Part shown: piece after piece, positions 1 through 5,174 of the stretch | Numbering within the stretch: position 1 is the stretch's first letter | Layout of the letters: each line of letters opens with the position of its first letter | Assembly: GCA_945946715.1 (NCBI GenBank) | Contig: CAMEWU010000152.1 | Location: forward strand, 1 to 5,536 | DNA: 5,536 nucleotides | Direction: 5' to 3' | Origin: an uncultured Clostridium sp. | Lineage (GTDB): Bacteria; Bacillota; Clostridia; Lachnospirales; Lachnospiraceae | Made by a program: the position numbers and the translations under genes | Notes under the pieces: generated by a model | Databases searched by the model: none | Seen by the model: only the letters and a program-made list of their open reading frames with translations | What the model was told of the DNA's origin: nothing

Positions 1-363
1 TATATTCAAGATGATCAGGAATTAAAATTTCTCTATGAAAATACCTCACCTACATTTCAAATTGACATTTTAACAAATAAGCGTCGCATTAATGGTTCTA
101 CTTGTATGATTTACGATCATGTACTGGCAACTTTCGCCAAACAACAAAACAGTGATATCTATATTCTTCCATCCAGCATTCATGAAGTATTACTGATTCC
201 TGCAAATTATGAAATTGACGAACAGGATTTACTGTCTTTAGTCCATGATGCCAATCGCACCGTTGTTGCAGATACCGACATTTTATCTGATTCTATCTAT
301 CGTTATGACGCTTCCCGCAATCGCATTATAATGATACAAAATAATTGGAATAAAGAGTGGTAA
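1..363 (+). CDS. DUF5688-type protein, C-terminal part (5' end outside window)
   Basis: The plus-strand frame is open from the first base to a TAA at 361-363, giving 120 visible residues. The first in-frame ATG (106) is internal: the 35 codons before it read as ordinary protein (segment ILTNKRRINGSTCMIYDH) that runs smoothly into the rest, so the gene begins upstream of the window. The fragment contains DIYILPSSIHEVLLIP, then a region ending in DILSDSIYRYD. This pattern matches what I know of DUF5688 proteins, which are common, often multi-copy and uncharacterised in Lachnospiraceae. There is no signal peptide, membrane segment or catalytic motif in the visible part, so a cytoplasmic protein is likely. 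The function is unknown. The gene converges on hisC and ends at the shared hairpin just downstream. The family call comes from recalled motif similarity and was not searched. Confidence 0.75.
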   Translation, partial: YIQDDQELKFLYENTSPTFQIDILTNKRRINGSTCMIYDHVLATFAKQQNSDIYILPSSIHEVLLIPANYEIDEQDLLSLVHDANRTVVADTDILSDSIYRYDASRNRIIMIQNNWNKEW

Positions 364-370
364 AACAACA

Positions 371-394
371 GAGGGTATCAAATCTGATACCCTC
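371..394. terminator. Bidirectional intrinsic terminator between DUF5688 gene and hisC
   Basis: A perfect 10-bp inverted repeat, GAGGGTATCA (371-380) and TGATACCCTC (385-394), encloses a 4-nt AATC loop. It starts 7 bp after the plus-strand stop and lies 7 bp past the hisC stop at 402-404. On the plus strand it is followed by a T-rich stretch (acatcttttatcttttt). On the minus strand the following bases are tgttgtttta. The U-tracts are imperfect on both sides, but the GC-containing stem between two converging genes makes a shared terminator the natural reading. Confidence 0.85.
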
Positions 395-401
395 ACATCT
401 T

Positions 402-1457
402 TTATCTTTTTGACAAATAGTTTTTTAAGAAATCTATTAACGCCTGCATCTGCTCATCAGTTCCAATGGTTATTCGTAGATAATTATCAATCCTTGGTTT
501 TTTAAAATACCGGACATATATTTTTTCTTTCTTGGCTTCCTGAAAAATTTCCTCTGCCGGAACCTTATTATGACTGGCAAATATAAAATTTGCTTTTGAC
601 TCCGGAAACGTAAAGCCTAACCGTTTCATTTCCTCACCAAACCAGGTCCGGGTTGCAATAATTTTATTGATTGTCTCCCGGAAATAAGCTTCATCCTTTA
701 AGGATTCTGCTCCCAGCAATAGTGACGGCATATTCATCGTGTAAGAATTAAACGAATACTTCACATCATTCAGTGCTTGAATTAATTCCGGATTTCCAAT
801 AGCATAACCAATCCGCAACCCTGCCATAGAACGGGATTTTGAATATGTCCGCACCACAAGAAGATTATCATACTTGCCAATCAAAGGTAATGCAGAGGTT
901 CCTCCGAAATCAATATATGCCTCATCCACAATTACAACCACATCCTGATTATGCTTTACAATCTCTTCAATAAAATCTAAATCTTCACAGATACCGGTAG
1001 GTGCGTTGGGATTTGGAAAAATTACTCCTCCATTCTCTTTATAATAATCTTCCTTTCGAATGTGAAACGAATCGTCTAAAGCCGGTTGTTCATAGGGAAT
1101 CCGATACAAGTCTGCCCAAACATCATAAAAAGAATATGTAATATCCGGAAACAGAATCGGCTTTGAAGAATTAAAAAAGGTTAAAAATGACATAGCTAAT
1201 ACATCATCTGACCCTACTCCTACAAATACCTGACTGCTGTCTACATCATGATATTTTGCAAGGCCTTCTACCAATATGCCGGCAGAAGGGTCCGGATACA
1301 ACCGTAAAGCATCCATATCTTCGTGTATCTGGCGGACTGCCGGACATGGACCATAGGGATTTTCATTGGTATTCAGCTTTATTACATTACTTTCCTTTGG
1401 CTGTTCTCCCGGTATATATGGTTCTACTTTTCTAATATTATCTTTCCATTGACTCAT
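402..1457 (-). CDS. hisC: Histidinol-phosphate / aromatic aminotransferase
   Basis: This is a cytoplasmic PLP-dependent class I/II aminotransferase of 351 residues, the usual length for HisC. HisC converts imidazole-acetol phosphate plus glutamate to histidinol phosphate, and many members also transaminate phenylpyruvate or hydroxyphenylpyruvate. Visible motifs: NENPYG at 31-36 near the N-terminus; PNPNAPTG at 148-155 with the PLP-contacting Asn151; VDEAYIDF at 177-184 with Asp178; TYSKSRSMAGLRIGY at 204-218 with the Schiff-base Lys207 and Arg215; and LRITIG at 327-332 with the substrate-carboxylate Arg328. The ATG at 1457 is supported by AGAAGG at 1465-1470, 7 nt upstream. No other his gene is visible: the upstream neighbour is an ABC permease and the downstream neighbour a convergent DUF5688 gene. 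It is therefore an orphan copy, and its true substrate (histidinol phosphate, an aromatic keto acid, or something else) cannot be fixed from sequence alone. Confidence 0.9.
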   Translation of the reverse strand: MSQWKDNIRKVEPYIPGEQPKESNVIKLNTNENPYGPCPAVRQIHEDMDALRLYPDPSAGILVEGLAKYHDVDSSQVFVGVGSDDVLAMSFLTFFNSSKPILFPDITYSFYDVWADLYRIPYEQPALDDSFHIRKEDYYKENGGVIFPNPNAPTGICEDLDFIEEIVKHNQDVVVIVDEAYIDFGGTSALPLIGKYDNLLVVRTYSKSRSMAGLRIGYAIGNPELIQALNDVKYSFNSYTMNMPSLLLGAESLKDEAYFRETINKIIATRTWFGEEMKRLGFTFPESKANFIFASHNKVPAEEIFQEAKKEKIYVRYFKKPRIDNYLRITIGTDEQMQALIDFLKNYLSKR

Positions 1458-1479
1458 TTTCTAGCCTTCTTCCTGTGCT

Positions 1480-1502
1480 TTACTATATTTTGTATATAGT
1501 AA
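1480..1502. repeat. Perfect 9-bp inverted repeat over the hisC start-site region (possible operator)
   Basis: TTACTATAT (1480-1488) and ATATAGTAA (1494-1502) are exact reverse complements around a 5-nt centre. The right arm covers the candidate -10 of hisC and the left arm lies just past the expected start site. No U-tract follows on the minus strand (next bases agcacagg), so it does not look like a terminator. The position fits a repressor operator, or a small AT-rich hairpin at the 5' end of the mRNA. The binding protein is unknown. Confidence 0.5.
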
Positions 1503-1525
1503 CACAAACCTTAGAATTCTGCCAA
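1496..1525 (-). promoter_or_regulatory. Candidate sigma-A promoter of hisC
   Basis: On the minus strand, TTGGCA (1525-1520, 5 of 6 to the -35 consensus) is followed after 18 nt by TACTAT (1501-1496, 4 of 6 to the -10 consensus). This would start transcription near 1489, about 32 nt before the hisC ATG. The weak -10 and the overlap with the inverted repeat at 1480-1502 suggest a regulated promoter. I see no convincing terminator between the upstream permease stop (1571) and this point, so some read-through from the ABC operon is also possible. Confidence 0.5.
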
Positions 1526-1570
1526 CTTTTTTCTATTTACAGACATTGTTCAGATTTCTATCTTCGAAAA

Positions 1571-2218
1571 TCAAAATTCCTTTTTTTTCATAATATGAAC
1601 CGAAAGATAATAAGAACCCACATATATTCCAAGTGCCAACAGACCTGCTCCTAACAATAAGAATATGTTTTGATTCAATGATAAATTCATTTTTTCCTGG
1701 ATTATCTGATTTGATGTTGTCGTCTGAGTCAACGCAAACACACACAAGATAATACCCATTAATACAAAGGTAAAAATACGTCCTTTTTCATTTCCAAACT
1801 TTATACGGATAGCAATAAAAAAGCTTAAATATATAATAATTGTTATCAGATTCATGAAGAATGATATCCAAACTTCTTCCAGTTGTACCGGTTCTTTTTG
1901 TATATAAAATACCAGTGTTGCAACTCCTCCTGATACCAACCAGCTACCCATACCAAGCAATAGCCCTAATACATATTTTTCAAATACATAACCTGACCGG
2001 GTCATTGGCAGACAAAACAGATATCCATATCCATGGTCATATTCATCATAACTAATGGTATTTACAACCAAGGTAGCACAGAAAAAGCTGAAATACGCAT
2101 TTATATAAATAACATTCACACCGCTTACTATCATAATCAAGGCAATAATCACAAGTAAGCCAATGAATTTTGCCTGATTTTTTAATAACAACAAATCCTT
2201 TATCATTAATCCTTTCAT
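1571..2218 (-). CDS. ABC-2 type permease, membrane subunit of the GntR-linked transporter
   Basis: An integral membrane protein of 215 residues with six likely membrane segments, at roughly 17-33, 38-54, 82-106, 116-137, 148-165 and 184-205, and a basic C-terminus (KKKEF). After the second segment comes TISYDEYDHGYGYLFCLPMTRSGYVFEKYVLG (55-85 region). This 'SYDE...LPMTR...KY' pattern is typical of the small ABC-2 permeases of the PF13346 (ABC2_membrane_5) type, in which this cytoplasmic loop follows the second helix. It would form the channel half of an exporter with the ATPase encoded immediately upstream. Its ATG (2218-2216) overlaps the ATPase stop as ATGA, and AGGTGA at 2225-2230 sits 6 nt upstream, so translation is coupled. 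The substrate cannot be read from sequence; relatives act in peptide-antibiotic or envelope-stress response. Confidence 0.85.
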   Translation of the reverse strand: MKGLMIKDLLLLKNQAKFIGLLVIIALIMIVSGVNVIYINAYFSFFCATLVVNTISYDEYDHGYGYLFCLPMTRSGYVFEKYVLGLLLGMGSWLVSGGVATLVFYIQKEPVQLEEVWISFFMNLITIIIYLSFFIAIRIKFGNEKGRIFTFVLMGIILCVFALTQTTTSNQIIQEKMNLSLNQNIFLLLGAGLLALGIYVGSYYLSVHIMKKKEF

Positions 2219-3066
2219 ACTCGCTCACCTCGAATCATTAATGTAATTACATCGTCTATCGTACCTTTTTCTGCTACCAGCTCCGGTGCATTTTCTTTAT
2301 AGTATTGTATTTTGTTGGTCAAACAGCTATATCCATATGCATCTTTCTTTTTCTTTAAGATATACCGTTTCTCCAACATATGATATTGGTTTTCCGTTAC
2401 CTTTAAGGTTCCGTAATCACTAAGCAGGACATCTGTATCTTCATGTAATATAATTTTGCCATCTGAAATCATATATAAGTCATCACAAAGATGTTCTAAA
2501 TCACTGGAAATATGGGAACTAATTAGAATTGAGCGATTTCCCGGTTCCATATAATCCCGCAACAAATCCAACATTTCTTCTCTTGTGATTACATCCAATC
2601 CAACCGTTGGTTCATCCAATATTAACAATCTTGCATCATGAGACATTGCCAACAACAGATGAAGTTTTGCACGCATACCCGTTGAAAACTCCTTAATGGG
2701 CTTTTTCATCGGTAATTTAGACTGTTCGCAACGATTCCGGAACTCTGCCTTTTGAAACTTTGGATACATTTGTGACATAATCCGGTAAATATCTTCAACT
2801 GTAAAATAACCACTAAATCCGGAATCTGCCAGTACAACACCTAAGTCCTGTTTATCAGATGCACTAAGTTCCTCTATATTTTTGCCATGAATTTGAATAG
2901 ATCCGCTATCCGTGGATATCAGTCCCAAAATTGCCTTTAATGTTGTACTTTTTCCTGCACCATTTGGTCCTACAAATCCGGTAATCTGTCCCACCGGCAC
3001 TTCCAGTGAACAATTTAATTGAAAATTCCCATATTGTTTTGTAATTGTATCCACCTTTAACATCAT
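2215..3066 (-). CDS. ABC transporter ATP-binding protein (YtrB/BcrA-like)
   Basis: A single-domain ABC ATPase of 283 residues that would power the ABC-2 permease encoded next. Motifs in order: Walker A GPNGAGKST at 33-41; signature FSTGMR at 127-132 (the S-T-G-M form common in drug- and peptide-export ATPases rather than LSGGQ); Walker B LLILDEP at 147-153 with catalytic Glu152; D-loop GLD at 156-158; and switch histidine in SSH, His185. The Q-loop region reads GVVLADSGF (76-84), with no glutamine at the usual place. Residues after about 215 form the regulatory C-terminal extension seen in BcrA/YtrB-type proteins. The first ATG of the ATG-ATG pair (3066) is chosen because GGAGG (3074-3078) lies 7 nt before it. 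It overlaps the GntR stop by 4 bp, and its own stop overlaps the permease start by 4 bp. The family call is firm; the transported compound is unknown. Confidence 0.92.
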   Translation of the reverse strand: MMLKVDTITKQYGNFQLNCSLEVPVGQITGFVGPNGAGKSTTLKAILGLISTDSGSIQIHGKNIEELSASDKQDLGVVLADSGFSGYFTVEDIYRIMSQMYPKFQKAEFRNRCEQSKLPMKKPIKEFSTGMRAKLHLLLAMSHDARLLILDEPTVGLDVITREEMLDLLRDYMEPGNRSILISSHISSDLEHLCDDLYMISDGKIILHEDTDVLLSDYGTLKVTENQYHMLEKRYILKKKKDAYGYSCLTNKIQYYKENAPELVAEKGTIDDVITLMIRGERV

Positions 3067-3440
3067 ATCAAATCCTCCAATACCAGTTGATATAATTCTG
3101 TTAATTCCTGTTGATTCATTCCACAGCTTCTACCCTTTCGTACTGCTTCCTCAAAAAGCTGCTCCACTTCCTTCTTTTTTTCCTCCAGCATAAGTTCCTG
3201 ATTTGCACTGGTAACAAAACTTCCCTTACCATGTACCGTCAAAATGAATCCTTCCCGTTCCAGTTCATCGTATGCTTTTTTTACAGTCAAAGCACTCACC
3301 TTTATTTCTTTGGATAATGTCCGGACAGACGGCAGCATATCATCTTCATTCAACTCTCCCTTCATAATTTTCTCTTTAATCTGAATCATAATCTGCTCGT
3401 AAATCGGTTGAAGGGAGGAGTTATTAATAATAATTGTCAT
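3063..3440 (-). CDS. GntR-family transcriptional regulator, YtrA subfamily
   Basis: A short GntR regulator of 125 residues: a winged helix-turn-helix at about 12-77 (LPSVRTLSKEIKVSALTVKKAYDELEREGFILTVHGKGSFV region, 36-76), followed by only about 48 residues of helical tail. That small C-terminal part, with no large effector-binding domain, marks the YtrA subfamily, whose members usually repress a downstream ABC transporter. The frame extends upstream to an ATG at 3515, but that start lies between the -35 and -10 elements and the extra 25 residues do not resemble the family. The ATG at 3440 is taken instead because AAGGAGG (3446-3452) lies 5 nt upstream and the protein then begins MTIIINNSSLQPIYEQI, as family members do. 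It is the first gene of the operon and overlaps the ATPase by ATGA. It probably binds the phased half-sites at its own promoter (3498-3545). Confidence 0.92.
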   Translation of the reverse strand: MTIIINNSSLQPIYEQIMIQIKEKIMKGELNEDDMLPSVRTLSKEIKVSALTVKKAYDELEREGFILTVHGKGSFVTSANQELMLEEKKKEVEQLFEEAVRKGRSCGMNQQELTELYQLVLEDLI

Positions 3441-3445
3441 GAAAT

Positions 3446-3452
3446 CCTCCTT
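3446..3452 (-). promoter_or_regulatory. Ribosome binding site fixing the GntR start
   Basis: AAGGAGG on the minus strand, 5 nt before the ATG at 3440, is an almost perfect anti-16S match. It settles the start at 3440 and rules out the longer reading from 3515, which would begin inside the promoter. Confidence 0.85.
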
Positions 3453-3496
3453 AAATACTTTATTACTCGGTAGTTGTATATCTCCCGCTCTTTTAT

Positions 3497-3545
3497 AAAC
3501 AGTATATAACAGCATATAACTGTTGTCAACTGTTTTATACTGTTT
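3497..3545. repeat. Operator-like array: large inverted repeat with 10-bp phased AACAG/CTGTT half-sites
   Basis: Outer arms AAACAGTATATAACAG (3497-3512) and CTGTTTTATACTGTTT (3530-3545) are reverse complements at 15 of 16 positions, separated by 17 bp. Within the region the pentamer AACAG occurs at 3498 and 3508, and its complement CTGTT at 3520, 3530 and 3540. Spacing within each orientation is exactly 10 bp, about one helical turn, and the inward-facing pair at 3508/3520 is 12 bp apart. The left arm covers the -10 box, the CTGTT at 3520 overlaps the edge of the -35, and the right arm abuts the -35. This is the expected position for autorepression by the GntR protein encoded directly downstream. 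That the regulator binds here is inferred. Confidence 0.75.
3501..3529 (-). promoter_or_regulatory. Near-consensus sigma-A promoter of the GntR-ABC operon
   Basis: On the minus strand, TTGACA (3529-3524, exact -35) is separated by exactly 17 nt from TATACT (3506-3501, 5 of 6 to TATAAT). Transcription should start near 3494, leaving a leader of about 54 nt before the GntR ATG. Such a strong promoter in front of a repressor gene, wrapped in repeats, implies tight repression by default with high output when released. Confidence 0.85.
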
Positions 3546-3559
3546 GTTTTGATGAATTT

Positions 3560-3592
3560 AAAAAAGAAAACAGCACCAAAGTACTGTTTTCT
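3560..3592 (-). terminator. Intrinsic terminator of the ECF S component-DUF1893 unit
   Basis: Read on the minus strand, AGAAAACAG (3592-3584) pairs with CTGTTTTCT (3573-3565), extended inward by two more base pairs after one C-A mismatch around a 4-nt loop. The stem runs straight into a run of T residues (3564-3558). It begins 4 bp past the DUF1893 stop at 3597-3599. It separates this unit from the GntR promoter 30 bp further on. Confidence 0.85.
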
Positions 3593-3596
3593 ATAT

Positions 3597-4013
3597 TCAC
3601 TCTATCCTCTTTAACGTTTCCTGTATTGCCTGATAAGCTTCCTCCGGTGTAGCACAATCCTGCGTTGCCAGTTCCATAGGACAAAAGCCTGTACCACTGC
3701 GATTTTTAATGGCCGGTACAATCAACTCTGCTTCTATTGGAACTCTATACTGTACAAAGATATCGGCCGCAGGCTGACTCATAACAGATGCATATACCTG
3801 TTTCACTCCCAAAAGTATATACAAAAATGCAGTCGCTCTTCCTACCACCTTATCAGCTGCCGAAAAACCTTCCAACTCTATATTTTGGGATAACCAATTC
3901 ATCAATGGCTTTACTCCTCGTTCCCGACTTGTGTATTGCATTTTGCCTTTACAAAGAACACAGGTATATCCACCGGAACTTAACTGATCTTTTGCTTTCT
4001 GAATATCATTCAT
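3597..4013 (-). CDS. DUF1893 family protein (deaminase-like fold), unknown function
   Basis: A soluble protein of 138 residues, about the full length of the DUF1893 (TM1506-like) family, whose known structure has a cytidine-deaminase-like fold. Family hallmarks: GGYTCVLCKG (14-23) with Cys18 and Cys21; SRERGVKPLMNWL (29-41); GFSAADKVVGRATAFLYILLGV (49-70); and NRSGTGFCPME (104-114) with Cys111. The canonical zinc motifs of deaminases (H/C-A-E and PCxxC) are not visible; the helix that would carry the first reads SAADKVVGRA. The frame also opens at a TTG (4043), but the ATG at 4013 is chosen: it overlaps the last 8 bp of the S-component gene, as expected for coupled translation, and gives the family's usual N-terminus. 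Its ribosome site is weak (GGAG 13 nt upstream), consistent with reliance on coupling. A ligand-binding or modifying role tied to the imported compound is only an inference from position. Confidence 0.85.
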   Translation of the reverse strand: MNDIQKAKDQLSSGGYTCVLCKGKMQYTSRERGVKPLMNWLSQNIELEGFSAADKVVGRATAFLYILLGVKQVYASVMSQPAADIFVQYRVPIEAELIVPAIKNRSGTGFCPMELATQDCATPEEAYQAIQETLKRIE

Positions 4014-4575
4014 ATCTTTGACTATGCTCCACACGATAAACAATCAATGGAAGCAAGCTCCACTGAAGTGCCAGTCCCGGAATGCCAACTGCAATGCTGG
4101 TCCAGATAACTGAAACCGGAAGAGCTGCAATACCGAATACTTCTACTGCCAGCCAAATGGCAATTGCACGAATCCCGCGTCCTGCTACCTGTGCAATTAC
4201 TACCTTACAAATCGTAGGCATTTTTACTGTTCGAAGCAAACCGGCACATAATCCATAGATACATAACTCAAGCATCATAAATGGCAGCATTCCGGCTTTT
4301 GGCATGCCGGACAGTGCAAAACTTGCCAAAGGACCTAACAGACCGGCAACAGCACCTGCATATGGCCCTGCCAACAATCCAACCAACAAAATCGGGAGAT
4401 GCATCGGTAAAAAAGTTTCCCCAAGTGCAGTTCCTAATCCGGATACTGCTCCCATTACATGAAATAGCTGTGGTACTACCACAGCTGCTATAATAGCTGC
4501 TATCGTTGCAAGTGCCTGCGTCTTAATGGAAAGCCGAGCTGGCATTACTGTCTTAGTCATAGTCTGATTCGTCAT
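4006..4575 (-). CDS. ECF transporter substrate-binding (S) component
   Basis: A membrane protein of 189 residues, the normal size for ECF S components. After a polar, basic start it shows about six hydrophobic segments, at roughly 20-41, 57-72, 74-91, 97-116, 122-148 and 153-182. The stretch GETFLPMHLPILLVGLLAGPYAGAVAGLLGPLASFALSGMP (52-91) is typical of the PF12822-like S components for vitamins and related small molecules: LPMH-P entry, then GPxxG and a proline-rich loop. The S component captures the substrate and shares the EcfA/A'/T module. None of those subunits is encoded here, so it is probably a group II system using modules from elsewhere. The ATG at 4575 has GAGAGGA (4585-4591) 9 nt upstream. 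Substrate is not identifiable; pantothenate-, cobalamin-precursor- or folate-type specificities cannot be told apart by eye, and no riboswitch is seen upstream to help. Confidence 0.85.
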   Translation of the reverse strand: MTNQTMTKTVMPARLSIKTQALATIAAIIAAVVVPQLFHVMGAVSGLGTALGETFLPMHLPILLVGLLAGPYAGAVAGLLGPLASFALSGMPKAGMLPFMMLELCIYGLCAGLLRTVKMPTICKVVIAQVAGRGIRAIAIWLAVEVFGIAALPVSVIWTSIAVGIPGLALQWSLLPLIVYRVEHSQRYE

Positions 4576-4630
4576 AATGATTATCCTCTCTTTCGTCTGA
4601 TATATGCGTTCTTTTCATTCTTACGCTTTC

Positions 4631-4659
4631 ATTATATAATAGTTCTTTCTTTCAGTCAC
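4631..4659 (-). promoter_or_regulatory. Candidate sigma-A promoter of the ECF S component-DUF1893 unit
   Basis: On the minus strand, GTGACT (4659-4654, 4 of 6 to TTGACA) and a perfect TATAAT (4636-4631) are 17 nt apart. Transcription would start near 4624, leaving a leader of about 49 nt. That leader is short and shows only a loose GCGT/ACGC pairing; I recognise no TPP, cobalamin, folate or preQ1 riboswitch core in it or in the bases just upstream. Confidence 0.6.
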
Positions 4660-4708
4660 TCTGTTTTTGCTGCCTGAGCTTTTTTGTATTCTTTCTTTTT
4701 GCCCGAAA

Positions 4709-4734
4709 TAATAAAATAAAAGATGAAACATCTT
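4709..4734 (-). terminator. Weak intrinsic terminator after the EamA gene
   Basis: On the minus strand AAGATG (4734-4729) and CATCTT (4725-4720) form a 6-bp stem with a 3-nt loop, overlapping the end of the EamA stop codon. It is followed by a T-rich stretch (ttattttatt). The stem is short and mostly A-U, so termination may be leaky, but the new promoter downstream supports a transcript end here. Confidence 0.55.
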
Positions 4735-5146
4735 ACATAACCATGACTAATGTACCGGCTCCAATCAAAATACAGCCAATCACAGATTTGACTGTAAAAT
4801 CTTCATGTAAGAATACAAAGGCTAATATTAATGTCAAAATCACACTTAGTTTATCGATTGGTACAACCTTTGAAACGTCCCCCATCTGTATCGCCTTATA
4901 ATAGCACAACCAGGACGCCCCTGTTGCCAATCCGGATAAAATCAGGAACAGCCAACTCTTTTTACTAATATCCTGTATTCCACTTTGGACATGGGTAATA
5001 AATACCATAGCCCATGCCATAATTACAACGACTACTGTTCGAATCGCTGTTGCCAAATTTGAATCCACACCATCAATTCCTATTTTTGCCAGTATGGATG
5101 TTAGTGCCGCAAATACTGCAGACAATAATGCAAATACAAACCACAT
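4733..5146 (-). CDS. EamA family (DMT superfamily) transporter, single-domain
   Basis: A membrane protein of 137 residues with five likely helices, at about 2-22, 32-52, 65-85, 97-115 and 119-136. It contains one EamA unit: GLATGASWLCYYKAIQMGDVSKVVPIDKLSVILTLILAFVFLHE (72-115) is the family's characteristic stretch linking the third and fourth helices, with the P-x-D-K-L-S motif at 96-101. Classical DMT exporters carry two such units. Half-size proteins of about 140 residues are a recognised class and presumably dimerise, so this is a complete gene and not a fragment. The ATG at 5146 has AGGGG (5155-5159) 8 nt upstream. The substrate is unknown; metabolite or amino-acid export is typical of the superfamily. 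It follows a HAD phosphatase gene by 28 bp on the same strand with no terminator between, so the two are probably co-transcribed. Confidence 0.9.
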   Translation of the reverse strand: MWFVFALLSAVFAALTSILAKIGIDGVDSNLATAIRTVVVVIMAWAMVFITHVQSGIQDISKKSWLFLILSGLATGASWLCYYKAIQMGDVSKVVPIDKLSVILTLILAFVFLHEDFTVKSVIGCILIGAGTLVMVM

Positions 5147-5174
5147 TGTTTTATCCCCTATTCATTTACTAATG

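Noticed and set aside
1503..1570. Terminator after the ABC-2 permease
   Set aside because: The short self-complementary stretches here (for example around AGAATTCT) are not followed by a T-run on the minus strand, so none could be supported.
1533..1745. Separate 70-residue reading frame on the minus strand
   Set aside because: It lies mostly inside the ABC-2 permease gene in another frame, has no ribosome site and its composition is not protein-like.
1861..2055. Plus-strand reading frame opposite the permease
   Set aside because: Antisense shadow of a clear membrane protein; no ribosome site or recognisable motif. The same applies to the plus-strand frames at 3111-3317, 3788-4021 and 4281-4493.
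3441..3515. Longer GntR protein starting at the ATG at 3515
   Set aside because: That start lies inside the promoter between the -10 and -35, has no ribosome site, and the added 25 residues do not resemble the family; the ATG at 3440 has AAGGAGG in place.
4014..4043. DUF1893 protein starting at the TTG at 4043
   Set aside because: The ATG at 4013 gives the usual family N-terminus and a typical short overlap with the upstream gene; the 10 extra residues add nothing recognisable.
4576..4732. Riboswitch upstream of the ECF S component
   Set aside because: Such genes often carry one, so I read the whole gap on the minus strand. The leader after the promoter is only about 49 nt, and no conserved core of the TPP, cobalamin, folate, FMN or preQ1 classes is visible.
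4733..5146. Truncated two-domain EamA transporter
   Set aside because: The gene has its own ribosome site, start and stop and five helices, matching the known half-size class; no remnant of a second domain is seen on either side.
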